NCBI GenBank assembly: GCA_019914995.1
Contig: CM034126.1
Location: 749,001-813,000 of the forward strand
Reading direction: 5' to 3'
DNA length: 64,000 nt
Source of the DNA: Acanthochlamys bracteata
Lineage: Eukaryota; Streptophyta; Magnoliopsida; Pandanales; Velloziaceae
Shown here: piece by piece, positions 1-11,300 of the stretch
How the letters are laid out: each line of letters starts with the position of its first letter
Numbering within the stretch: position 1 is the first letter of the stretch
Notes under the pieces: model-generated
The model's input: the letters and a program-made list of their open reading frames with translations, nothing else
The model's database searches: none
What the model was told of the DNA's origin: nothing
Made by a program: the position numbers and the translations under genes

Positions 1-890
1 AAAAGTAATTTTAAAATTAAATTTAAAAAAAATTTGATAAAATTTATTTTCAATTTTATATTATTGTATTTAAAATAAATTAAAAAATAAATTTAATCAA
101 TTGATAAATAAAGTTCTTGATAAGCTAGCTAAGTCAAATCCATTACCAAATTAGACCAAAGGCGATTTACTATAACTCCTAATTCTATTTTTTTAAACTA
201 TTCTTAATATAAAATAAACAAAACATTTATAAAAAAATTTTTATCAAAAATTTTTTTCATTTAATTTTAAAACTTACTATAAATATAAATTTATTTTCAT
301 TAAATATTTTAATATTTAATTTTATTTTTTAAATTACTTTTAAAATTTATTAAATTTATCTTCTAAGTAAACACGCCTCAAGTCCAACCAAATATTCTTT
401 TTTTTTTTTTTCCGCTTTCTATCGTAAGATCTAGGGGTGACAAATTTCACACAACCGAAAATTCGATCCGAAAAGATCGGATTCGAGTCAAGTCTTAATT
501 AAGTTTGGATCGATTTCGAGTCTCTAAAAATGATCCAAAAATTTTAAATAAGTTCGGATCGGATTCGGATTGATAAAAAATTAACTCATTTAATCTGTAT
601 AATTATTTATATATTATATATTACTTAATAATTAAAAAATAATAGTAAAAATTAAATTATATATATATTTATTTAATTTAACTAGTTTTTATTTAATTTA
701 TAAATTTTATCAAAATTAATATATTTTTTTAAATATATCATAATTAATAATTATATATTATTATTAAAAAATAATTTTTATAAATTTGTTATTAAATAAA
801 TTAATTTAAATTTAATCTGATTATAAATAAATCGAATTATAATTAAATAATTTAAAATACGGGGCGATCCGAAACTGATAAACAAATTCA
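1..890. repeat. AT-rich spacer with a GATCCGAA-rich dispersed repeat
   Basis: No gene is visible. From about 432 to 880 there is a repeat that opens with CTAGGGGTGACAAATT, continues with several GATCCGA/GGATTCGGAT words, has an AT-rich core, and ends near 870 with another gatccgaaac word. The same type of sequence recurs around 43500-43680, 49905-50005 and 53675-54205, so it is a dispersed element. The TAGGGGTG-like end resembles hAT-type non-autonomous elements, but I could not fix both ends or a target duplication here. Confidence 0.5.
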
Positions 891-939
891 AATCTTCAGC
901 ACTAATATCTTTGCTTCTCTTTTAATTTTATTTTTTTTC

Positions 940-1567
940 TTTCTTCTTCACCGCGCGGCCTCGACCCGCTCGCGCCTCCCGCGCCTCTCCTACTGCGGCC
1001 GACGATCGTCCCCTCCGGCGCCGATTTTCCTCATTTCTCCCTCCGGTAATCTTCTTGTTCCTGTCGTTGTCGCTCCAGTGAGCCGATTTACTCGAATTGA
1101 TTGCGGCGGGCGAAACCCTATTTCGCCGGAGCTTCCCGCCGGCAAATTCGACGTCTCCGACTTGCGGTATCCATTTTACTCACCTCGCTGAAGCTCTTTC
1201 CTCCATATTTTGAGCTCAATTTCAGCTCGGAAGGGAATAAACACATGTTCGCGGGGCCGCTGCAGAATTGTTCGTTTCCGGTATCCGGCGCTCGAATGGG
1301 GCTTCGTCGTCTATCTCCTTGAACTCTGCTACTTCTGCAACTCCATCCCTACTACTGGAAATTCCCTCTGGCCTGAACTCTAGTCGCCGGAATCCGGTGA
1401 GTAGGTGTGTCCCGCATTGCAGGCCAATGCCTGCGCTAAGCCTTTTACACTTGCTGTTAAACAACGATTAATCCATTTCGTTATAGGCGTTTTCTCATGA
1501 TCGGAAATTGTTAAGGTTTGTTGCACCGATTCGGAGCCGATAAGGAATCCATCATTCCTTCATTTAG
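940..1567 (+). other. 5' leader exons of the LYR-motif gene
   Basis: This stretch is far richer in G+C than its surroundings (CpG-rich at 950-1030), as is typical of a plant promoter/first-exon region. Two probable non-coding leader exons can be drawn: one ending before the donor GTGAGT at about 1397, and a second from about 1487 (after TTATAG) to 1567 (before GTAAGC). The next acceptor is just upstream of the coding ATG at 4178. These borders rest on splice-site appearance only. Confidence 0.4.
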
Positions 1568-2514
1568 GTAAGCCTTCTAAGTTAAACTAGCTCTAGCATT
1601 AGACAATTTCGAATTGTTGAGTTGTGAAGAAACGAGTGTGGTATGTTATTATCCAAATCAGACTTTTACGCAATAGTAATATGGTTTTTGAGCAGTAGCT
1701 TTGCAGTGTTGGGTTGAACGCGTTTTCTATATGTATGATTTTAGTCATGTGTTAACAGTCCTGAATGGGTTATAGTATATCTAGATTAGGTGATAGTCGC
1801 ATTCGATTATGTGTAATCGATTGACAATGGAATTTGGACTTACCGACTCATGTTGGTGATGGCTTATGGATTAGATGATTGATGGATCTCAGGTGAGGGT
1901 TATGTGCCACTTTTATTCATATATTACCGTTAGGTTTTCAGCATATGTAACATCTGCATTGATCCTCCGACATATCTTGCCACCTTCGATGCATATATGA
2001 CATTATTCCCTCATGATGCATAATTGTATGTGATATATGTTTCTTGAAGAATGATAAATATTTGTGATAGCATGTAGAGTAAATTTCAACTATTACAATG
2101 TGGTTGGTTAATGTATTGTTTGAGCATTATGGGAATCTCAAAGATGACTTCTATGTACGGTTGGTAACTGGTATTTCGTTTCTGCCTAATAGAACAAATG
2201 GTTTGTGACTGTGATTTTTAGAAACATTTTATATATGATTTGAGAACGGTTTGATACGCTGCTAATCTGCTTTTGCTTGATAAGGTAATGACTTGTATTT
2301 GGTGATTTTGAGTTGAAAGCATAATTGTATATATTTATGTATGTGGATTTGTAATGTTTGAATGCTCGCGTCGCACTAAGGCAAGCAAGAGTCATATGCT
2401 GAGTTCAAGATGTCTCTTCTCCCCTCTCTTCTCTCTTTGTTTGTAAATTAGATGCAAGCCTATGGGCATGGGGGCGGTACCACGCACCTGGGTTGGATTG
2501 TATGGATGTGGATG

Positions 2515-2605
2515 AGCTGAGACGCGGTCTCGCTTGAGTTAGAGACAATTCTCGCTTGAGCTGGAGATGTGGTCTTGCTTGAGCTAGAGACACGGTCTCA
2601 TTCAA
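2515..2605. repeat. degenerate minisatellite in the leader intron of the LYR-motif gene
   Basis: Three to four imperfect copies of a roughly 30-base unit built on CTCGCTTGAGCTAGAGACA follow one another. The copies differ by a few substitutions. The repeat lies within the intron between leader exon 2 and the coding exon. Confidence 0.6.
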
Positions 2606-4090
2606 ATTAGTATCCCGACTTCCTAGCAGGTGTTGATTGTTGTGAATTATGAATTTTGGTACTGATTGTTGAACTGTTGATGGGTTTTGTTTCACTTACT
2701 GATTGGTTGTAAATATGACATTCAGTATTTTATCATCTATTTAATTATTTGTCTATATAATTGTTTATTAATTGATTATCATGTATTAATTTACAAACTA
2801 ATACGTTGTATTTGGTTATTTGTTTATAACTCAGTTTGTTCACTACTTTATATATATATTTTTTTTCAGCTCAATCGGAATACGAACCGATCTCTATCGG
2901 ATTTTGATCAAAATGACACAAAAACGAAATATATATTTTGTCAATTTTAATTTTTTGTCAATATATATTGAAAGTGTTGGTAAGGTATGATAAAATTTAT
3001 TAAAAAAAACATATTAAATTAGTTTTATTGTGTAATCATTGATTGCTACATACTGTATAACATATAAGCGTATGATTTATCCAATCTATCCTTGCATTTT
3101 TTGTGCATGTAGAAAGATGGGGATCAATTAGGAAATGCACAAGGAACGTTAAATGTTGCATATGCTATTTGCCTCACTGAAACTAGAATTTTTTTTCTTT
3201 TTTGGGGCCTCCCCTAGATTTGTTAGAAGCCAATAGAAGAGGGCTTGTCGTAACATCATCTTTCACAAATGCACACTAAGGGTATACATCTTTTCTCAGT
3301 AATTTATTTGCATGTAGTTGGCTCTGTACTTTGAATGGTCTGAATGTCTTTAATTCTGGTTGTAATACAATAAGTTGTAACATTTATTTTGGAGTCTCGT
3401 GGTTGGTAGCTACTAGTGGTTAGTAGCTATTGTGTATGTCTTATGAGGGAATAATATGTATTGTTTCATCCGTGATATTTAAGAATTGGTCTTATGAGAT
3501 TATTGTTGGATTCACTCTTAGAGTTTATAGGAGAGATTATGTCGAAATTTTGAATAATTCGATGTGTTGCATTTTGAGTTGGGCTGGGTTGGTTTTAAGT
3601 AGGCTTGCTGGGCTGAATTGAGTTTGTGCTTCGGTTGGGCTTGGTTTAGCTCAGCGCCTGTCATGTCCTCGGGGTCCGGGCGTACACAAATGATAACGGT
3701 GGCTTGGACGAAGTTTGAATCACCATAACGGTGACTGAGCTTCAGAAGAAGAACTTTTCAAATTGAAATTACTAGTTTCCAGTTCACTTGAGAATTTACT
3801 ATACTCGTAGGACTTCGTATCAGTGACTAAATCTTTTACCTAACCTTAAGTTAGATTCTTAATTCCTACGTTGCAACTAGCATATTGGTTTTGATGGCTA
3901 GTTTTTTGAGATCTGAAATTGTGTTTAATGACTTGAGTCCATTGTTTAGGTATGAATTCAATATTTTGTTCATACTCTCAATTCAGTTGTTTGCAGTCAG
4001 AATTTTTAGAAGAATAACGAACACAGTAAGTGTAGAGAATTATGTTTAAGTTTGCATGACCAGAGTTTGTACTTTCTTCTTTTGCCTTAA

Positions 4091-4156
4091 TTGATATGAA
4101 TCTGATTGTGGTTCAAAGTTGTCTTTATGTTGATATGAATCTGATTGTGGTTCAAA
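4091..4156. repeat. short direct duplication just before the coding exon
   Basis: A 27-base stretch beginning TTGATATGAATCTGATTG occurs at 4091-4117 and again at 4130-4156, a period of 39 bases. It sits immediately upstream of the probable 3' splice site (AAAG at about 4175) of the LYR-motif gene, so it duplicates part of the intron's 3' end. Confidence 0.7.
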
Positions 4157-4177
4157 CTTTCTTTTGCTGGTAAAGGG

Positions 4178-4438
4178 ATGTCGAAAGGCATAGTATGGGC
4201 TACTGCAGAGGATATGGCGAGGAACCGAACTCTAGTGTTATCATTGTACCGCCAAATATTGAGAAGCCTTAATTCACCAGAACTTCCTCTCACTTTTGGT
4301 GCTAGACTTGCCAAGAAAGCAGAAGTTCGCACTATGTTCTTGTTTGGAGCAGAGGAGAGATCCCTTCACAATATAGCTGACCTTATTGATGCTGCTAAGT
4401 ACTCGCTCTCAGTTCTTAAGAAAGGGCGCCTCCCTTAA
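4178..4438 (+). CDS. LYR-motif (complex 1 LYR family) small protein, probably mitochondrial
   Basis: A complete single coding exon for 86 residues, starting MSKGIVWATAEDMARNR and ending in a basic tail KKGRLP. The start was chosen because it follows a probable acceptor (TAAAG) and begins the conserved block; the 11 upstream in-frame codons look like intron. Residues 20-26 read LSLYRQI, the LYR signature, followed by an R-x-L and a conserved helix ending near residue 80. LYR proteins are small mitochondrial adaptors that bind acyl carrier protein and help iron-sulphur cluster delivery or respiratory complex assembly. The protein resembles the Arabidopsis LYR protein I recall as EMB1793 (At1g76060); that assignment is from memory. 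The gene has a leader of over 3 kb containing introns. Confidence 0.8.
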   Translation: MSKGIVWATAEDMARNRTLVLSLYRQILRSLNSPELPLTFGARLAKKAEVRTMFLFGAEERSLHNIADLIDAAKYSLSVLKKGRLP

Positions 4439-5375
4439 CCTACAATCTTACTTTCTGCAAGTTTCATGGCTCTTTTCATTAACATGTAGTTGTTTCACCT
4501 TTGTTTTTCAGTGGCACAGTTTAGTTACACTGAGGTGGTTTTGTTAAATTCGTTTTGTGGTTTGTGAAATCTGACTAAAGGCTATTTTGAGTCCATAAGT
4601 TCTTGCTTTGTTGTGTCAAGTCATGGGGCCTGCTGCATGTTTTACACCAGCTTCTTCAAGAAGTTTCTGCATATTGAATGCCTAAGAAACCTGAAGGTTT
4701 TCTTTCGGGCGAAAAGAAAACAAGAAGATTGCTTTTAGATGCTCAGTTGAGGATATGGTGATGACACCTTTGCTCCAGATTGATCAAAACATCTTTGATG
4801 TCTTTTGTTCAGCCTTTTGGTCCTGTTTCAAATTCAAAATGTTGTCGAATTTCCTCAACTTTGACTTTAATCAATTGTATTATGGTGCTAGCGCAGTAGC
4901 TTCTGTTTACTAGCTTCAATTTTTTTATGCTACGTTGCTTCACGTCAGTCGAAGCTTGTTGTAAGTTACAAGTTCTTGATAGTGTCTTTGGTACCAGTTC
5001 ATCTGATTTCCTCTTGTTCATCTGGTCATCGTTTTGTGCTACACTTATGTTTTTCTGTATCCAAATTCAAACCAGTGTAGACAATTTCCTTTTGCTTTAC
5101 TTTTCGTTATACTACCTATACATACCCAAGGGACCAGACAATGGGAAACCTTTTCAATTGTAATCCTCAGACTAACTGAAGACAATTAGTTACTCTTACT
5201 TTTGGTTTCGCTCCAGAAAGGAAAAAGAAAAACCACGCTGCTTACTTCTAAGTAAGTTTAGTAATCAGTAGATATCGGAAGCAGACAGGCGTGTAAGTGA
5301 ACACTTTACATATCACTTTTACTATAAACCAAATAGATATGATATATTGACAGAGAAACCTTGAGCTAGAAAGAG
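4439..5375. other. intergenic stretch between convergent 3' ends
   Basis: This holds the 3' untranslated region of the LYR-motif gene on the left and that of the OPT transporter (minus strand) on the right. No coding region, repeat or RNA gene is supported. Confidence 0.4.
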
Positions 5376-8300
5376 TTAGAACACCGGGCAGTTATCCACA
5401 ACGACTCCTTTAGCTGTAGGACAACTAGCAAGCTTGCAGTGCTCCCCTTGTGTCCCCCACCAGTCTATACTCTTATTCTCCATGCTGAGTGCGAAGTAGA
5501 GCAGAACAGCCATGAAAGCAACACCAGCATCAAGTGCTGCGGACAGAATGTAGTTGTATCTCTCCCACCACTTCTTCCGGTACCTGTAAACGAAGAAGTT
5601 GAAAAATGTTCCGACTGCTACCCAGGAGTTGTAGTTGAGTGCTGTTGCTGGAGGCATGTAAGCTGTTGCCCCGAGAAGAACAGGGAGGTTTATCAAGGGG
5701 ATCCATGACTGCTCAGGGAATGCTTTGTGAAATAGCCAGACAACAATAGGGCCAAGGGCTCCACCGAGGAAGAACCAGTTCAGCGCACTGTAATTGCCTA
5801 GGGGTCCAAATATCCTACGAGGTCCTGCTAATCCCCATATGACAGAGGCGTCGAAGAATACACGGTCACTGGGGCATGTCCATGGGCTATCTGCAGGCAG
5901 GTTATCACTGCATATGTCCTTGATTGAACCAAGAAGCCACCATGCAACTCCGAGATTTACCGTACCAGCAATGATAGTGCCAATGAACTAGCAAAGATGC
6001 AAAGCTCAGTTCATATTTCTCTAAGTGTTACTTGATCAAAACTTGGTTGGCCAATGAATTAGAAAATATTAAGTATACCTGCACTAAGAACATGGACTTT
6101 GGAGGAATCTTCATGTAATGGCCGAGTTTAAAATCTGAAAGGAAGGCGACAGCCTGTGACATGCTCATGTATCCATACACTTTGAAGCAGACATTAGCTA
6201 TCGGCTTTCCTGGTTGTATGAGACCCATTACATACTCTGTGATAATATTGAGTCCTGGAGTCTGGTTGTTTCACAAAAAACATCACCTCAGTCAAGTTAA
6301 GATCAATATAAAAGAAACAAATTCATATTTCTCCAACTGAAGCTTCTTGGATACGCACTCCATACCTGGTTTGTGGTTGCAGTTATGATACTGATAGGAA
6401 GAGTGAACAAGAAGGCCATGGAGCAAGCAAAGATGAGTCCCCACCATTGCAGCTGGACCTGATCCCTTAAGATTGTACACAGAATTATAGAAACCGCTAC
6501 AGTCAACCCTAACAAGGTATAAAACCACCATCCAGGAATGTCTTCGTATTCTCTCATTAGCTTTGTATGAATGTCATCCTTGCCTTTGTAGGAGGCACGA
6601 AATCGTTCATATATCTCCCTGTTAGATCGGATTGAACGAAAATAAACAAAAATGCTTACTACATTCTTTGCAAGAAGGTAATCACCAATTAATAAAACAA
6701 AAATTGTATGATGAAGTGGAGGTAAGATGTACCTTCCATAGAAGAAGGCCACATGTGTGAGAGTTGCTGCGATTGTTGCAAAACCAAATCCATAACTCAA
6801 TGCAAAGAATGTGCTCAAATTGATTTTCCCCTGCTTCTCGTATGCATTCATATCTATCTCAAACCTATTATTAACTATCGCTTCAATATCATATGCCTGT
6901 CCAGAAGCAGTGAACAGATGCGAGGAGTAAATTGGAAAGGTCTTGGCATTGTAGAGGTTTAGTCCCCAGTATGCCACTGGTAAGGCAACATAGACGAAGA
7001 GAACATAGCCAATGAAGATATTGGCAATGGCAAAGAAGGGGCAGATGAGCGGGCTGAAGAGGAAGGATGCCACTGCAGACCAGTCTAGTGTGAAAGCACC
7101 AAGCCCCAAGGCCTTTCATGCCTGAGCCAAGCTGTTGTGCTGTGACAGACTTGGAAAAAACCCAGCATACCCACGAGATGCTTGTTAGAGTTGTGAAGAG
7201 GTAGCCTGGGACAACATACCAGGCAAAGCTGCAGATGAGAGCAATCGTAAAGAACTTGGCACGTGACATGCGGCGGTCTTCTTTCTCGTGCAAAGCCCTG
7301 CAATATGCTAAGTGTTAGAAAAAGCTAGTGTGATTGTTTTTCTCTGTTGTTTCTATATGTGTGAATCATCAGTGTGCAAAATGTCTGCTTAACTGAAATT
7401 CTGATATATTATAACATAGAATAGGCTTATCATTGAAACTACATAATAGAAAGTTCTGTTTCCGTCAGACCAAGTTCTCTGCAATTTACACTTGCAGCCT
7501 TGGTTTATCATTGATTCGTCTACATAGAGATGACCATTAGGCAATTGATGCATGAAAACACCTTCATTCAAACTTACTTTAATCACTATATGATCAAGAA
7601 AAACTACATGGTGTTTGAGTGGCAGAAGTACAATACATGCAAGTGGAATAAGAGCTTCTTGAGAAGAAGGACATACTCATCTATCCTAAGTACTTCTTAG
7701 TAAAAGTTAATCAATAAGAAGTTACAATGGATGCCACTCCATAAGACGTGCTACCGGCTCTCAATCTTCGGTCGTATACTTCTCTATGTTTTTAACGTAA
7801 CTTTTCATTTCAAGAAAAGAACTATTGGTATGAAGATGTTATCTCAAAAAAGTGTTTGAATCAAGTTGGTCCAACTTTGTTGACCTTCAATTCAGAAAGT
7901 TACTTTCATCTCGAGTCCAATTTTTTTTTTTAACCGAACCTATTTGGTTTTGGAAGTTTTGTTATCTCAAATTACACAAGCTAAAGTGGCAGAGTGTGTT
8001 TTAATTGTAGTGAAACTCATTTTTTCCACCAGATTCTAAGTTCGATTTAATTTTCTATATTTTAGTTTATTCTGAATTCACCAAAATCACCTCTAATTCA
8101 CTTCTTAGAGAAGTCAGTTCTACCAAACTTAGGGGGCGTTTGGTTCAGCTTTTTTCCAACACTTCTTTTCAATTTTTAATTTTATATTTTTTAATATATA
8201 TTTTATAAATATTTAAAAATTTATTTAAAAATTTAGAAAGTGTAGAGAAATTCTACGTAATGAAATTTTTATATTGCATATACTTATTATTTTTTAGAAG

Positions 8301-11300
8301 TAAAAAAAATAGAATTTATTTTTCATAAAGAATAAAAATATTCTAATTATAAAAAAATTTTATTTCATAAGCAATTCCAAATGCACCCCAATTTACAAAG
8401 CTTATAATCTATCGAGTAAAATACATCCTAACTGGACAAGCAGGATGAAGACAACAGGAAAGGATCCTCACACAAAATTGGACAAGTTATATATATCAGT
8501 GGGATAGCCTTACTAAGTTATGCACTTTAGTGCTGGTATATATGAGGAAGTTAGAAGTGCGGCATTTGCATATACCAGTGGGGACACTGAATTCAGAGAG
8601 AAGTAGGTAAGGGAAACTGACTCTCGTTCCCATAGTTGTCCCTCGGGGTTTAGGAATTGTCCACCTAAGCGCCTTGAAGAGCAGTGACTCAGTTTGCCGA
8701 AGAATCTCAAACATTGAACTGATAGTACAGGCTTGAATCTAATAGTTGCTGGAAAAATGCTACATATCAAAACTATGTTCGACTTTGATCCAATAAGATT
8801 ATATTTTCGATATGCTCTTCCTTTCTATCAATCTACTTTGTTATGACTTTTAAGAGCTTTTTCAATTTAAAAATTTGTTTGTCTTTGCAATTTGTGATTT
8901 GAAATGAACAAATAATGTTAATTTAATTATTATTGATATTAATAATTAACAATAGAGATGATAAGAAAAGAAACAAAGTTTCAACAACTAAAACAAATTA
9001 GATGATTAGAATAGAAGAAAATTTTGAGGAGACGAAGTTCGGAATTTTGAAATGATAATTTTTAATGGTAGAATGAATAATGAGACTTTAGTCAAACCAA
9101 TTTTGCTTAGTGAATGCCAAAATGGGCAAAAGGATATAGCGCTTCTCAAATGATCCAACTGGCGTTGACGGATAGTATTTTTTTATTTAACTGCTGCTAA
9201 CCAAACGTGTAGATGCAACTAAATTAGTCAAATGGTAACTTAAACTAAAGTAGCTCTCTGACGAACGCCTTACTTGGACCTATGTTTTAAAAATGCATCT
9301 TTCTTTTTAATTTTGAAAATATTCTTTTCTTTAAAAAAAATTTTATTTTTTCAGCAATCCTAGACGAGCCCAAAGAGGTAGCGATAGGCGCTCAATGGAA
9401 GGGGAGTTCTTTAAACTATGGCATTGACAATACCACTCTGGACGATCTACTATTAAATGTATATCTTCATTGTCAGGTAAGGTTTTACATCGAGAGTGAT
9501 AGTGGCTTTATTTTGAGATGATGATATGATGTAAACTTCAACTAGAGATGAGATAAAATTTTTAGCATAGATAAGGATGAATCAATAATCATTCATTGGG
9601 AGGACCAAAACCAATTTGCTAAGCAAAAGAGATATCAGGTTGCTTTAAAAGGTGCAAATCTCCAGCTACAAAAATCTCTTGCAATTTAGCACATATTTGG
9701 CGTTATTTATTAAGTGTTTTTTTAATTTCATTTTTAGTTTTTTATTTTTAAGTCATAGATATACATATATTTACGCCATAAAATCTATATGTATATATTT
9801 TTTATTTGTTTATATAAAAAAATAAATTTATCTTTCGAACTAAAATAAATTTAAAAAAAAAACCCCAAATGACTCTTTATTGAAGTTCTACAATAGCAGA
9901 GCAATACGAGTTTTTGGCGTCAAGTATATGGTAAGCGAACTAAACTTTTGAGACAAATAATAACGCACCAAATGATTCATCATAAGCTTAACGGATTATT
10001 GTAATGATTAGAGTAAAGAGATTGTAATTTAAAACGCAATCCTCAAGAACAATATAAACTTAAAACAATATCATGTTGAATTCCAATAAAAGTTGGACTT
10101 AGAACATCAGAATCAAATAGCGGAAAGGATCTGATGGCCAAGTTAGAGACCGACTTGAAAACCGAATAATGGCTCCGCTACAGAAAGCAACAAGCTAGGA
10201 CTTCGTTTCTATGTTCATCTAAACACCTAGTATATTTTTGGTGAGTTTACAATCTGAGCCATGATAAGACCAGCTTAAAATTATAAAATTAAACCAGAAC
10301 CACATAAAGTGAACACTTGAGGACTAGGCAAAGCTCATCACATCAAGTAAAAGGAAACTGATAAATTAGTATGCATGATACCCAAAAGTCAAATGTGGGC
10401 AGCCCATTAGAACCCAAGATTGTGTATAAAAACAATTCTTAACTTCTGGGACCATTTTAATAAAAATCGGAGTGAATGCATCTAAAAGCATATCGCATGA
10501 CTTTGCTATGCGCATTTTGATATGTAGTGTCCTTGTCATTGGTAAAGCATCTCAGTCCTCCCTCAATCTATCTTTTCACTACAAGTATAGGTTATCAAGT
10601 CCTTATCATCACGGGAATATTCTAAAGATAACTTGCTCGTAATGGTTGAAATAAAAAGCCGCTCGTCTTTAGCAAAATAGCATTTCTATTGAAGCAAATA
10701 ATTGAATACCATTTGGAATCCAATCTAAAAATTCAAGTTCTGTTCAGCATTAAATATAATCCCCACATCTATGTGGAAATGAATTACCATCTTCCATATA
10801 GGAGTTTTCATTTTCACAATGCAGTAAGTGAGTGTAAGCAAAATTCTATTAATAAAAAAAACTCAAAGAAAGCATGGCTTCAAACAGGTGGAGGAACTTC
10901 ATTCACCTTTTAAAGCCCACCAATCAAGTCATTATCGCCTTTAGTCCCACTTGCAAAAGAATTAAAGAGACCTTGTTAACTTCAAATTAAATTTGTTGGC
11001 ATGTTGTTCTTCTCTCTCTTCTTATCTTATAATGGTACTAAGTTGGTAACGTCAGGTTTCTCAAAAATTAAAAATAAGAATCGAATATTAATTCTTCAAG
11101 GAAAGAGGATTTGTTTTAAGATAGTTAAGTTATTCATGTTTATGACATAGAAACTCAACAATGAAGAAATAGCTTCCATTTGCACCATTCAACTCTGTTT
11201 CCTGGAGACTTTGACTTTACATCTTTTGATAACCTCAACCCTTATTCGTATCTGTGAATTTACATCACTTCTAATACTATAAAATCTTCGACGCTTTGCT

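Noticed and set aside
1268-1471. Open frames around 1100-1470 as coding exons
   Set aside because: They overlap in several frames on both strands of a GC-rich leader, as expected by chance there. The conserved LYR protein starts only at 4178.
2687-2950. Tyr/Ile-rich open frame in the leader intron of the LYR gene
   Set aside because: It is a product of AT-rich sequence with biased composition and no family resemblance.
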